Assembly (NCBI RefSeq): GCF_038039215.1
Contig: NZ_JBBPCL010000001.1
Coordinates: 4,340,001-4,404,000 of the forward strand
Length of the DNA stretch: 64,000 nt
Reading direction: 5' to 3'
Source of the DNA: Pseudonocardia sp. T1-2H
Lineage (GTDB): Bacteria > Actinomycetota > Actinomycetes > Mycobacteriales > Pseudonocardiaceae
Part shown: piece after piece, positions 1-10,963 of the stretch
Position numbering within the stretch: the stretch's first letter is position 1
How the letters are laid out: each line of letters opens with the position of its first letter
The notes under the pieces: model-generated
Told to the model about the DNA's origin: nothing
Databases searched by the model: none
What the model saw: only the letters and a program-made list of their open reading frames with translations
Translations under genes and position numbers: made by a program

Positions 1-1639
1 GCCCTGGTCAGCGACACCGGGTCGTTGCTCATCCACCCGGCGGGACCTCACCTGGACTCGCCCGCCGCCGCGGCCTTCCGCGGCGGGCGCACCGTGGCCG
101 TCCCCGATGTCGGTAGCGCCGTCCGCTTCGGGCGGCTGCGGCACCTGGCACCCGAGCAGGGCTACCAGGCGCTGATCGCGGCGCCGCTGCACGCATCCGA
201 CTCCGGGACCCTCGGCGTGATCGTCGCCTACTCGGTGGCCGCCCGGGAGTTCGGCGCTCCGGAGATGGAGCTCATCGAGCTGCTCGCCGACCAGGCCGCG
301 CTGGCGCTGGAGACCGCGCGGCTGCGCAGCGACCAGCAGAACGTGATCACCGAGCTTCTCCCGGGCGAACGCCGAGCTGCACCGTAGCCGCGCCGCGACG
401 GAATGGGCCGAGCAGCAGCACCGCAGGCTCATGCGGCTGGTGCTCGACGAGGTCGGGCTGGCCGGGCTGGTCACCGCGCTGGCCGAGACGCTCGGCGCGT
501 CGGTCACGGTCGAGGACCGCCACGGCAAGGTGCTCGCGCGAGCACCCGAGAGCGGCTACCACCCACCGCCGGACGGTGCGGCGCGCCGGCGCCGACCGGT
601 CCGGGCGGCGCTGGACATGCTGGCCCGCCAGAACGAGGTGGTGGAGGTGTCCGCCGATCGCCGAGGCCGCCCGGGGGCGTCGGCGATCGGGCACCCCGTC
701 GGTGAGGCCTACGGCGTCTGGGTGGCGCCGGTGGTGGTCGGCGGCGAGCTCGCCGCGCGGCTGTGGGTGACCAACCCGCGCGTGGCGCCCGAACCGGTGG
801 AGCGCCGGGTGATCGAGCGCTTCGCGCTGGTGGTGGCGCTCGAGGTGCTCAAGCAGCAGTACCTGGTGGACGTCGAGGAGCGGCTGTCGGGTGACCTGAT
901 CGGCGACCTGCTCCACCCGGGCGGCCCCCTGCACCCGCAGGGCGTGCTGGACCGGGCGGCCGCCCTCGGTCACGACCTCTCTCGTCCGCACGTCGTCGCC
1001 GTGCTCGCGCTCGACCCGCCCGGGCCTGCCCCGCGGCTGGCCGAGGTCGTGCATTCGGCTACGCGTCAGGTCGCGCGACCGCTCGTCGGGCCGCACGAGG
1101 ACGTCCAGGTCCTCCTGTTCCCGGACGGGCCCGGCCTCGACGACGTGCTGCGCGGCATCATCGCCCAGATCGAGCACGCCCTGCCCGAACGGACCGCCAC
1201 GATCGCGGTCGGCCCGGTCGCGGTCGGGCTCACCGACCACGGACCTGCGTACCGGGTGGCCCGTGGCGCCGTGCGGCTGCGGAGCGCCGCGCGACCGGGC
1301 GGGCTCGTCGACGTCCGCGACCTCGGGCTGGCCGCGCTCCTCCTGGAGGACGGCACGCCGGACGCGCTGCGCCGGTTCGCCAGGAACCTGCTGCGGCCCG
1401 TCGTGGCCCACGACGTCCGGCGCGGCGGCGACCTGCTCTCGACGTTGCGGGTGTGGCTCGCGGCGGACTGCTCGGCCTCGGCCACCGCCCGCACGCTGGT
1501 CGTCCACCCCAACACGGTGGCCTACCGGCTCGCGAGCATCGAGAAGCTCACCGGACGCAGCCTGCGCCGCAGCGACACCCGGCTGGACCTCCAGCTCGCC
1601 CTGACGGTGCGCGACATCGTCCGCATCGAGGGCCGGTAG
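1..1639 (+). pseudogene. GAF-PucR family transcriptional regulator, 5' end outside window, one frame break
   Basis: Two adjoining frames make one regulator. Bases 1-357 read as the end of a GAF sensor domain (LGVIVAYSVAAREF, then ADQAALALETARL). From about 359 the frame one base later continues as a linker and a PucR-type body ending in a C-terminal helix-turn-helix (HPNTVAYRLASIEKLTG). In the upstream frame translation stops at 385-387, but reading GAG-CTC-TCC at 352-361 instead of GAG-CTT-CTC-C restores one protein, so the break is one extra base near 355-358. Such regulators usually control an adjacent catabolic operon, and the molybdenum hydroxylase operon starts 160 bases downstream on the same strand. 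The break may be a sequencing error. The true start lies left of the window. Confidence 0.8.
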
Positions 1640-1798
1640 CGCCACGCCCGCGGCGCGCACGTTGTCAAACCACCCAGCACATGTCCGGTTCTTCTGGAGG
1701 CCTGCACATGGCCCGCCGGTCCGTCGACTCGACACGATCGACGCGCCTGCGGCAGCACCGTGTTCTGCCGCCGGCGTCCGGACGACGAGGAGGTCGCC

Positions 1799-2668
1799 GT
1801 GAAACCGCCCCCGTTCCACTACGCCGCGCCGACGAGCGTGGCCGAGGCCCTCGAGCTGCTGGGCGCCCACGCCGACGACGAGGCGCGGGTGCTCGCCGGC
1901 GGACAGAGCCTCGTGCCGCTGATGAACTTCCGGCTGGCCCAGCCGGGGCACCTCATCGACCTGCGACGCATCGAGGAGCTGACACGGATCCGCAACGAGG
2001 GTGACACGCTCGTGATCGGCGCGATGGTCCGCCAGTCGCACGCCGAGCACTCACCCGAGGTCGCGCTCGCCGCACCGTTGCTGGCCGAGGCGCTCGGATA
2101 CGTCGCGCACCCGCCCATCCGCAACAGCGGCACGGTCGGCGGGAGCATCGCGCACGCCGACCCGGCCGCCGAGCTGCCCGCCGTCGCGCTCGCGCTGGAG
2201 GCGGATCTCGTCGTGGCCGGCCCGCAGGGGACGCGCACGATCCCGGCCGCCGACTTCTTCCGCGGCCCGTTCTCGACGGCCATCGAGCCCGGCGAGATCC
2301 TCACCGAGGTGCGGATCCCGCACAGGAGAGGCGGGCATGCCTTCGTCGAGTTCGCCCGCACCCACGGCACCTTCGCGCTGGTCGGCGTCGCCTGCGTCCT
2401 CGAACTGGACGGCGACGCCGTCTCCCGTGCGTCGGTCGGGCTGAGCGGGGTGGCCGGCACCCCGGTGCGCGCCGCCGCCGCCGAGCGGGCGCTGACCGGC
2501 ACGGTGCCCGATGCGGCGTCGGTTCGCGCGGCCGCGGACGCCGCGATCGCCGAGCTCTCGCCGTCCGGAGACGTGCACGGCGGCACCGAGACCCGCACCG
2601 ACGTCGCGCGCAGCTACCTGCGACGCGGCGTCGAACTGGCACTGACCCGCGCCCAGGACCGGAGGTGA
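1799..2668 (+). CDS. FAD-binding subunit of a xanthine dehydrogenase/CO dehydrogenase-type hydroxylase (CoxM-like)
   Basis: The 289-residue product is the medium subunit of a three-part molybdenum hydroxylase. It takes electrons from the iron-sulfur subunit and passes them to its FAD. Both family FAD-binding motifs are present: AGGQSL at residues 33-38 and TVGGSI at 112-117, the latter preceded by IRNSG. The length matches the family. GTG at 1799 is chosen because GACGAGGAGG lies just upstream and the family N-terminus starts there (KPPPFHYAAPTS). It is the first gene of a tight operon with the small and large subunits, an SDR and a cyclase-type hydrolase. The physiological substrate cannot be read from this subunit. 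Confidence 0.92.
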   Translation: MKPPPFHYAAPTSVAEALELLGAHADDEARVLAGGQSLVPLMNFRLAQPGHLIDLRRIEELTRIRNEGDTLVIGAMVRQSHAEHSPEVALAAPLLAEALGYVAHPPIRNSGTVGGSIAHADPAAELPAVALALEADLVVAGPQGTRTIPAADFFRGPFSTAIEPGEILTEVRIPHRRGGHAFVEFARTHGTFALVGVACVLELDGDAVSRASVGLSGVAGTPVRAAAAERALTGTVPDAASVRAAADAAIAELSPSGDVHGGTETRTDVARSYLRRGVELALTRAQDRR

Positions 2669-2673
2669 GTCCC

Positions 2674-3192
2674 GTGGACAGAGGCACGGTGGACAAGCAC
2701 GACGTGACCCTGACCGTCAACGGCCGTACGAGCACCGTGTCGGTGGAACCGCGCAAGCTGCTGGTCGACGTGCTGCGCGAGGAGCTCGGGCTCACCGGCA
2801 CCCACGTCGGCTGCGAGCACGGCGTCTGCGGCACGTGCACCGTGCTGCGCGACGGCGAGAGCATCCGCTCCTGCACGACGTTCGCGGTGCAGGTCGACGG
2901 TGCGGAGATCCGCACCGTCGAGGGGCTGGCGAAGGGCGCCGAGCTGCATCCGCTGCAGGACGGGTTCTGGGACAAGCAGGGCCTGCAGTGCGGCTACTGC
3001 ACACCCGGGATGCTCATGCGGGCCTGTGAGATCGTCGAGCGGAACCCCGACGTGACGCACGACGAGGTCCGCGAGGGCATCGCGAGCAACCTCTGCCGGT
3101 GCACCGGCTACCAGTTCATCACCGAGGCCGTGTGCGCCGCCGCGGCGCGGATGAAGGCCGACTCCGCCGAGACCACGGGAGCGCAGGCATGA
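2674..3192 (+). CDS. 2Fe-2S subunit of molybdenum hydroxylase (CoxS-like)
   Basis: This 172-residue small subunit carries two [2Fe-2S] clusters that relay electrons from the molybdenum centre to FAD. The plant-type cluster ligands are C47, C52, C55 and C67 (CEHGVCGTC). The second, helical-bundle cluster uses C106 and C109 (CGYCTPG) with C141 and C143 (LCRCTGY). I prefer GTG at 2674 because GGAGGTGA (2661-2668) sits six bases before it. A GTG at 2665 overlapping the previous stop would have its ribosome site inside its own codon. The end overlaps the start of the large subunit by four bases (ATGA), indicating translational coupling. Confidence 0.93.
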   Translation: MDRGTVDKHDVTLTVNGRTSTVSVEPRKLLVDVLREELGLTGTHVGCEHGVCGTCTVLRDGESIRSCTTFAVQVDGAEIRTVEGLAKGAELHPLQDGFWDKQGLQCGYCTPGMLMRACEIVERNPDVTHDEVREGIASNLCRCTGYQFITEAVCAAAARMKADSAETTGAQA

Positions 3193-5642
3193 CCACCGTC
3201 GATCGCCCCGCGACGCCTCCCGTCCGCACGCACAAGGAAGGCCGCAAGTGGGTCGGGCAGTCGATCCGCCGCGTCGAGGACCCGAAGTTCCTGCGTGGGC
3301 GCGGCGGCTACATCGGCGACATGACGCTGCCCGGCATGCTGCACGCCGCCGTGCTGCGCAGCCCGCACGCGCACGCGGTGATCACGGGAATCGACGTCGT
3401 CGAGGCCCTGGCCTCGCCGGGCGTCCACACGGTGATCACCGGCGAACGGGCCGCGCAGTTGTGCGACCCGCTTCCCGACTTCGGGCCCGACCCGGCCAAG
3501 CACACCTGGCGCTGCCTCGCGGTGGACAAGGTGCGCTACGTGGGAGAGGGCGTCGCCGTGGTGGTCGCCGACAGCCGCTACCTCGCCGAGGACGCGCTCG
3601 CGCTGATCGAGGTGGAGTACGAGCCGCTGCCCGCCGTCGTCGACCCGGAACGGGCGCTGGAGGACGGCGCCGCGCTCGTCCACGACGACCTGGGCTCCAA
3701 CTGCGCCTACGACCGCACGTTCGACTTCGGCGACGTCGAGCGCGACTTCGCCGAGGCCGACGTGATCGTCACCGACCGGTTGCGGTGGCGCCGCTCGGGC
3801 GGCCAGCCGCTGGAGACGGTCGGCGCCGTCGCGGACTTCGACCACGCCACCGGCGAGCTCACCGTGCACACCAACTCGCTGAGCTTCACCAGCTACCTGT
3901 TCATGGTCGCCGGCACGCTGAAGATCCCGGCCAACAAGCTCGACGTCCGGCCCGTACCGGCCGGCGGCAGCTTCGGCTCGAAGCTGTTCGCCACCAAGCC
4001 TTCGGTGATCGCCGGGATGTGCTCGCGCGAGGTGGGCCGGCCCGTCCAGTACCTCGAGGACCGCGTCGACAACATCTCCAACTGCGACCACCACGGCTCC
4101 GACCGCGTCTACGACGTGCGGCTGGCCCTGATGCGCGACGGGACCCTGCGCGGGATCGACATCGACACCGTCGACGACTACGGCGCCTACATCCAGTTCG
4201 GCGTCGGCCACCACGGCAACGCGCTCGCGCAGGTCGTCGGGCCCTACGCCATGACGAGCGTGCGCTACCGGGTGCGCGCGGCGATGACGAACAAGAACCA
4301 GCAGGGTGCCTATCGCGGCTTCGGCTCCGAGGTGAACAACTGGATGCTCGAGCAGATGGTGGACAAGGCCGCTCGCGAGCTCGACCTCGACCCCGTCGAG
4401 ATCCGGCGGCGCAACTTCATCCGCGAGTTCCCGCACTTCATCCCCACCGGCAATGTCTACGACTCCGGCGACTACGACGCCGTGCTGGACAAGGCGCTCG
4501 AGCTCTCGCAGTACGAGCACTGGCGCTCGGAGCAGACGAAGGCCCGTGAGCAGGGCCGCTGCATCGGCATCGGGCTGATCACCGCGCAGGAGCGGTCGGT
4601 CTTCTCGGCCACGGAGTTCTGGTTCTGGTTCGACGAGCCCGGGGCGCCGGTGACGTCGATGCCGGAGAGCGTGACCCTCAAGGTGGACGCTACCGGCGGG
4701 ATCACCGCCACGCTCTACTCGTGCGCGTTCTGGGGCAACTCGCCGGAGACGATGGTGGCCCAGCTCGTGGCGGAGGAGTTCGACTGCGACCCGCACTCGG
4801 TGTCGATCGTCTACCAGGGCAGCAAGAACGGCCTGCCGGCGACGGGTCCGGGCGGTTCGCGCACGACGGTGATGCTCGCCGGCGCGGTCGAGGGCGCCAC
4901 GGCGAAGATCAAGGCCAAGGCGCTGCGCGCGGCCGCGCACCTGATGGAGGCCGATCCGGACGACCTGGAGTGGGTCGACGGCGGCTACCAGGTCAAGGGC
5001 GTGCCCGAGCAGCGCAAGACGCTCGCCGACATCGCGATCATGCTCCACCTGTTCAAGCACAGCTTCCCCGAGGACATGGAGTCCGGGCTGGAGGAATCCA
5101 AGGTCTTCGACCACCCGTACACCACGATGCCCTCGGCCGACCGCAAGGATCTCGGCGTCTTCTACCCGTTCATGGGCCACGCCTGTCACGTGCCCGTGGT
5201 GGAGGTCGACATCGAGACGGGTGCTGTCTCGTTCCTCGCCTACGCGGCCGTGCACGACTGCGGCACGCTGGTGAACCCACGCTCCTTGGCCGGCCACATC
5301 GTCGGCGGCACCGCGCAGGGCATCGGGACGGCGCTCTACGAGGAGTTCGTCTACGACGACGACGGGCAGCTGCTCACGTCCAGCTACCTCGACTACCTCA
5401 TCCCGTCGGCGATGGAGGTGCCGGAGCTGAAGATCGGCCACCACGAGACCCCGTCGCCGTACACGCTGCACGGCATCAAGGGCGGTGGCGAGGGCGGCCG
5501 GATGATGGCGCCGGCAGCGATCAACGTGGCGGTCAACGACGCGCTGGCGCACCTGGGCGTCCGCGTGACGGAGCTGCCGATCACCCCGGACCGCCTGCGC
5601 GCGGCCATCCGCGCCGCCGGGTCCGCTCGCGGGTCGGGGTGA
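3189..5642 (+). CDS. Molybdopterin-binding large subunit of xanthine dehydrogenase/aldehyde oxidase-type hydroxylase
   Basis: The 817-residue catalytic subunit binds Mo-molybdopterin cytosine dinucleotide and hydroxylates its substrate with water-derived oxygen. The active-site loop reads AYRGFG (374-379), not the VAYRCSFR of true CO dehydrogenase, so this is a form-II-type enzyme and CO is an unlikely substrate. The catalytic glutamate motif near the C-terminus reads GIKGGGEGG, with E768. Length matches CoxL/XdhB relatives. It overlaps the small subunit by four bases and the following SDR by four (GTGA). The SDR and cyclase-fold hydrolase neighbours suggest a pathway in which a ring or aldehyde carbon is oxidised and the product then reduced or hydrolysed; the substrate is unknown. 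Confidence 0.92.
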   Translation: MTTVDRPATPPVRTHKEGRKWVGQSIRRVEDPKFLRGRGGYIGDMTLPGMLHAAVLRSPHAHAVITGIDVVEALASPGVHTVITGERAAQLCDPLPDFGPDPAKHTWRCLAVDKVRYVGEGVAVVVADSRYLAEDALALIEVEYEPLPAVVDPERALEDGAALVHDDLGSNCAYDRTFDFGDVERDFAEADVIVTDRLRWRRSGGQPLETVGAVADFDHATGELTVHTNSLSFTSYLFMVAGTLKIPANKLDVRPVPAGGSFGSKLFATKPSVIAGMCSREVGRPVQYLEDRVDNISNCDHHGSDRVYDVRLALMRDGTLRGIDIDTVDDYGAYIQFGVGHHGNALAQVVGPYAMTSVRYRVRAAMTNKNQQGAYRGFGSEVNNWMLEQMVDKAARELDLDPVEIRRRNFIREFPHFIPTGNVYDSGDYDAVLDKALELSQYEHWRSEQTKAREQGRCIGIGLITAQERSVFSATEFWFWFDEPGAPVTSMPESVTLKVDATGGITATLYSCAFWGNSPETMVAQLVAEEFDCDPHSVSIVYQGSKNGLPATGPGGSRTTVMLAGAVEGATAKIKAKALRAAAHLMEADPDDLEWVDGGYQVKGVPEQRKTLADIAIMLHLFKHSFPEDMESGLEESKVFDHPYTTMPSADRKDLGVFYPFMGHACHVPVVEVDIETGAVSFLAYAAVHDCGTLVNPRSLAGHIVGGTAQGIGTALYEEFVYDDDGQLLTSSYLDYLIPSAMEVPELKIGHHETPSPYTLHGIKGGGEGGRMMAPAAINVAVNDALAHLGVRVTELPITPDRLRAAIRAAGSARGSG

Positions 5643-6409
5643 CGGTGCGCGTCGCCGTCGTCACCGGGGCCAACCGCGGTATCGGGCGCGCCGTCGCCGT
5701 CGCGCTCGGTGCCGCGGGATTCGCCGTAGCCGTCACGGCGCGGGACCCCGCGACGCTGAAGGAGACGGTCGACGACGTCGAAGCAGGCGGCGGCAGGGCG
5801 CTCGCGCTGGCCTGCGACGTCCGCGACGAGGCGTCGGTGGCGGCCATGGCGGACGCCGCGCGCGAGCTCGGCCCCGTGCACACCGTCGTCGCCAACGCCG
5901 GGATCGCCGGGCCGACCGCACCGCTGCACGAGATCGCGCTCGCCGACTGGCGCGACTGCGTCGCCACCGACCTCGACGGCGTGTTCCTCACCTTCCGTGC
6001 GTTCGTCCCCGCGCTGATCGCGGCGGGGGCGGGCAGCCTGATCGCGGTCTCGTCGATGACGGGCAAGCGTCCGCTGCACGGCCGCACGCCCTACGCGGCC
6101 GCGAAGATGGGCGTGATCGGCCTGGTGCGGACGCTCGCGCTGGAGCTGGGGCCGCACGGGATCCGTGTCAACTCCGTCTGCCCGGGCGCGGTCGCCGGCC
6201 CTCGCATCGACGACGTGATCGCCCGCCAGGCGGCCGCACACGGCATCAGCGAGGCCGAGGCGCTCGCCGGCTTCACCGGGTCGTCGCCGCTGGGCCGGCT
6301 CGTCGAGGCGAGGGAGGTGGCCGCTGCGTGCGCGTACCTCGCCTCCGACGCCGCGGCGGCGATCACCGGCGAGGACCTGAACGTGACCGCAGGCGTCGTG
6401 ATGTATTAG
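5639..6409 (+). CDS. Short-chain dehydrogenase/reductase
   Basis: This 256-residue cytoplasmic NAD(P)-dependent oxidoreductase has the cofactor motif TGANRGIG at 9-16, an NAG motif (NAGIAG) and the catalytic Ser139-Tyr152-Lys156 arrangement (YAAAK). The C-terminal region ITGEDLNVTAG is typical of FabG-like members. GTG at 5639 overlaps the large-subunit stop by four bases, so the gene is co-translated with the molybdenum hydroxylase. Family membership is secure. The alcohol or ketone substrate is not predictable, though operon position implies it acts on the hydroxylase product or precursor. Confidence 0.9.
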   Translation: MTVRVAVVTGANRGIGRAVAVALGAAGFAVAVTARDPATLKETVDDVEAGGGRALALACDVRDEASVAAMADAARELGPVHTVVANAGIAGPTAPLHEIALADWRDCVATDLDGVFLTFRAFVPALIAAGAGSLIAVSSMTGKRPLHGRTPYAAAKMGVIGLVRTLALELGPHGIRVNSVCPGAVAGPRIDDVIARQAAAHGISEAEALAGFTGSSPLGRLVEAREVAAACAYLASDAAAAITGEDLNVTAGVVMY

Positions 6410-6417
6410 GAGTGGAC

Positions 6418-7104
6418 ATGCAGCTGATCGACCTCTCGCAGGACATCTACGAGGGCATGAAGGTCTACCCGGGGCACCTCAAGACCGTGCAGTTCGACCA
6501 CGCCACGCACGAGGAGACGGCTCCGCGCTTCGACAGCGGGTTCTCGTTCCAGACCACCGGGTTCATGCTCAACGACAACGGGCCGACGCACGTCGACTCC
6601 TTCTCCCACCTCGACCCGGACCCCTCCGCGGAGACGATCGAGAAGATGTCGCTGGAGCTGTTCTACGGCACCGCCGTGTGCCTCGACGTCACGGAGTTCA
6701 AGCCCCAGACCGACATCACCGCCGAGGACCTCGACCGGGTCGTCGACGCCTCCCCTGTGGACGTGCAGCGCGGCGACATCGTGCTGTTCCACACCGCCAC
6801 ATGGAACAGGTACAACGGCGACAAGCGCTACCTCAGTGAGTTCGCCGGGCTCGGCGCGTCGGCCAGCGAGTGGATCGTGGAGCGGGGGATCAAGACGTTC
6901 GGCGTCGACAGCCCGACGCCCGACAACCCGGCGAGCACGAGCTACCCGTGCCACATGATGTGCCGCCGCGAGCACATCACGCACTACGAGAACCTGGCCA
7001 ACCTGGACAAGGTCGTGAATACCCGGTTCACGTTCGTCGGGTTCCCGCTCAAGCTGCAGGGTGCGCACGGCGGGCCGACGCGGGCCGTCGCGCTGGTCGG
7101 GTGA
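6418..7104 (+). CDS. Cyclase family protein (kynurenine-formamidase-like metal hydrolase)
   Basis: The 228-residue protein begins QLIDLSQDIYEGM and carries the metal-binding signature NGPTHVDSFSH, with H58, D60 and H64 as likely ligands. This marks the cyclase/kynurenine formamidase-like family, whose studied members hydrolyse amide, lactam or lactone bonds with a divalent metal. ATG at 6418 is preferred to the in-frame GTG at 6412 because TAGGAG (6407-6412) is at proper spacing only for the ATG. It lies 8 bases after the SDR stop and ends the operon. A hydroxylase followed by an amide/lactone-opening enzyme suggests heterocycle breakdown (inference). Confidence 0.88.
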   Translation: MQLIDLSQDIYEGMKVYPGHLKTVQFDHATHEETAPRFDSGFSFQTTGFMLNDNGPTHVDSFSHLDPDPSAETIEKMSLELFYGTAVCLDVTEFKPQTDITAEDLDRVVDASPVDVQRGDIVLFHTATWNRYNGDKRYLSEFAGLGASASEWIVERGIKTFGVDSPTPDNPASTSYPCHMMCRREHITHYENLANLDKVVNTRFTFVGFPLKLQGAHGGPTRAVALVG

Positions 7105-7175
7105 GCCGTCGGCGAGAAGGGAATCTCGGCCGACCACGGCAGGGCTCGGCTTGTCGGGCCCGGGCCGAAACTCCG

Positions 7176-8159
7176 TCAGCCCGAGTGGCCCTGGGTCGGG
7201 TCGGCTCGATCAGCCCCGATGACCAACGATCGGATGAGGCCGGCGATCGTGGCCGGCGCCTCCTCCGGTAGGTAATGTCCGCATCCAGCCAGCACACGAC
7301 CATCCACGTTCGGCCAGAGTGCCGCCACCTCGTCGATCATCTGCTGGCCGCGACCGGTCTCACCACTGACCACGAACACCTCCCGGTCGAAGCTCGACGC
7401 TGCCACCGTGGCCCGAACGGCGTCGATGGACTCGGCCAGTGCATGGTAAAAGCCGAACGCTGCATCGAGAACATCCGTCTCGCCGTATACCGCCGCGAAA
7501 TAGTCGATGCGGCTGTCGGGGAAGATATCGGGTGTGCCGCTCTTCGATCGCAGGAACCAGGCGAGGAAAGCGCGCAACTGTCCGGCTATGAGAACCCTCG
7601 CAGCGTCGGTATGAGCATGGAGGTGCATGTGCCAGAGGGGACTGTCCGGCCGGAGCGCGAGTGCCGCCGGGTCGCTGATACCGGGAAGAAAGGCGTCGAT
7701 CAGCATCAGTTCGGTCAGTTGCTGCGGGCGGGCGGCCGCGAATGCCGCGGCGACCCACGCGCCCACGTCGTGGCCGACGACCGTCACCGGCCCGGCGATC
7801 CCGGAGATGGTCATGACGCTCGCAAGCCAGTCGGCGAGCGCGGGGGTGGACGATCCGCCGGGCCAGCTCTGTGAGGCGCCGATACCTGGCAACACCGGCA
7901 CCACCACGTCGTAGGTGTCGACGAGATCCGCCATGACTCCCGACCAGACGGTCCAGTCCTGTGGGTATCCGTGCAACAGGACAACCGGCCGACCGGTCCC
8001 GCCACGCACGACGAACGTGCTGGTCCCGTCCGCCGCCAGGACGTCGTGCCCTCGGAACCCGAGCTCCGTGAGGGGTTCCGGGATCTGTCGCATCAAGGAC
8101 TCGACGTGTCTCGCCGGGTTCGGCTGCCGGGAAGAGGGCGACGGCAGTGAGGCGGCCAT
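7176..8159 (-). CDS. Alpha/beta hydrolase, epoxide-hydrolase-like
   Basis: The 327-residue protein has the alpha/beta-hydrolase oxyanion motif HGYPQ at 63-67 and a nucleophile elbow VGHDVGAW with Asp131 rather than Ser. Asp in this position is characteristic of epoxide hydrolases and haloalkane dehalogenases, which form an alkyl-enzyme ester. A C-terminal GCGHYLPEEAP supplies the catalytic His295. There is no signal peptide, so it is cytoplasmic. The start is set at 8159, where AGGGAG precedes the ATG; an upstream in-frame ATG at 8207 has no ribosome site. It converges on the cyclase gene and is probably expressed alone. Substrate unknown. Confidence 0.87.
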   Translation of the reverse strand: MAASLPSPSSRQPNPARHVESLMRQIPEPLTELGFRGHDVLAADGTSTFVVRGGTGRPVVLLHGYPQDWTVWSGVMADLVDTYDVVVPVLPGIGASQSWPGGSSTPALADWLASVMTISGIAGPVTVVGHDVGAWVAAAFAAARPQQLTELMLIDAFLPGISDPAALALRPDSPLWHMHLHAHTDAARVLIAGQLRAFLAWFLRSKSGTPDIFPDSRIDYFAAVYGETDVLDAAFGFYHALAESIDAVRATVAASSFDREVFVVSGETGRGQQMIDEVAALWPNVDGRVLAGCGHYLPEEAPATIAGLIRSLVIGADRADPTQGHSG

Positions 8160-9953
<1,794 letters not shown>

Positions 9954-10117
9954 TACCGAGTAGCCCATGAACGCTTCCACGCAGGAGCAGCGCGCTGCTC
10001 GGTCCGGTACCACCGTCTCCGCCCACTGTGCGGCAGTCGCCCCCGACGGACCGATGAGTTTCCCGCTGGCGGCGGTCTACCTGGTAACCACACAACGTCA
10101 CCGAAGGGACCACCGCG

Positions 10118-10735
10118 ATGGCGAACATCGTCTCCACCCTCTTCCTCTCCCTCGACGGCGTGGCCGAGATCGCCGAGGACTGGCACTTCCCGTACTTCGA
10201 CGAGAACATGGGTCGCGCCGTCGACGAGGACTACACCGCGGCCGATGTCCTACTGCTCGGCCGCGTCACCTATGACAGCTTCGCCGGTGCCTGGCCCGAC
10301 CGCGAATCCGCAGGCGAGGACGACGCCGCGTTCGCGAAGTCGCTCGGGGACCGTCGCAAGATCGTCGCCTCGCGCACGCCGCTGGACTTCACGTGGCGCA
10401 ACTCCGAGCTGATCGAAGGCGACCTCGTCGAGGCCGTGACCGCGCTCAAGACCGACCCCGGCGTTCAGAGCATCCTGATCCCCGGCTCCATCTCCGTGGT
10501 TCAGCAGCTCCTGGCGGCCGGACTCATCGACGAGCTGCGCTTGCTGGTGCACCCCGTGGCGGCGCGCAGTGGCAAGCGACTCTTCGACGAGGGGAACGCC
10601 CGGTACCCCCTGCGCCTGCTGAAGTCCGAGACGTTCCCCACGGGCGTGGTCCGCCTGCTGTACGCGCCCGCCCCGGGGCCCGGCGAGACGACCTACGAGG
10701 ACGTCAAGGGCATGGGCCCGGGCACGCTCGAATGA
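10118..10735 (+). CDS. Dihydrofolate-reductase-fold protein (RibD C-terminal type)
   Basis: A 205-residue protein of the RibD C-terminal/DHFR-like reductase family common in actinomycetes. It starts ANIVSTLFLSLDGVAE, has LLLGRVTYDSFA (NADPH-binding family block) and GSISVVQQLLAAGLIDELRL (the second conserved block), and ends with a short acidic tail. AAGGGA lies ten bases before the ATG. The family fold binds NADPH; a real substrate is known for few members, so calling it a folate or riboflavin enzyme would be overreach. It stands alone between proS and the sigma factor. Confidence 0.9.
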   Translation: MANIVSTLFLSLDGVAEIAEDWHFPYFDENMGRAVDEDYTAADVLLLGRVTYDSFAGAWPDRESAGEDDAAFAKSLGDRRKIVASRTPLDFTWRNSELIEGDLVEAVTALKTDPGVQSILIPGSISVVQQLLAAGLIDELRLLVHPVAARSGKRLFDEGNARYPLRLLKSETFPTGVVRLLYAPAPGPGETTYEDVKGMGPGTLE

Positions 10736-10963
10736 CGTCCTGCGCCCCACACCGCCCCCGTCGGAGAGCCGATCGAACGCCGAACCCGTCCGCCGTCGAC
10801 CTGGCCGCGGCGGTCGGGTCGAGTCGCAGCGCGCCGCGCACGTGCGGCAGGGCCGGGAGGAGGTGAAGGGGCGTTCGCCGCGGCCCCGTCGACCTGCGGG
10901 GACCGGGTGCGGTGGCTGCCCGCCGGGGCCGCCGTCGCCATCGCGGGGTGATCGCAGCGAGCC

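Noticed and set aside
347..2050. A 567-codon minus-strand frame across the first regulator
   Set aside because: It crosses two genes on the other strand and its residues are low-complexity, without motifs or a ribosome site.
3108..5552. An 814-codon open frame antisense to the molybdenum hydroxylase large subunit
   Set aside because: Long antisense frames are expected at this GC content; it is Arg/Val/His/Asp-rich with no domain, while the opposite strand is a complete conserved enzyme.
3189..5642. Carbon monoxide dehydrogenase (true CoxL)
   Set aside because: The active-site loop reads AYRGFG instead of the VAYRCSFR loop of form I CO dehydrogenase.
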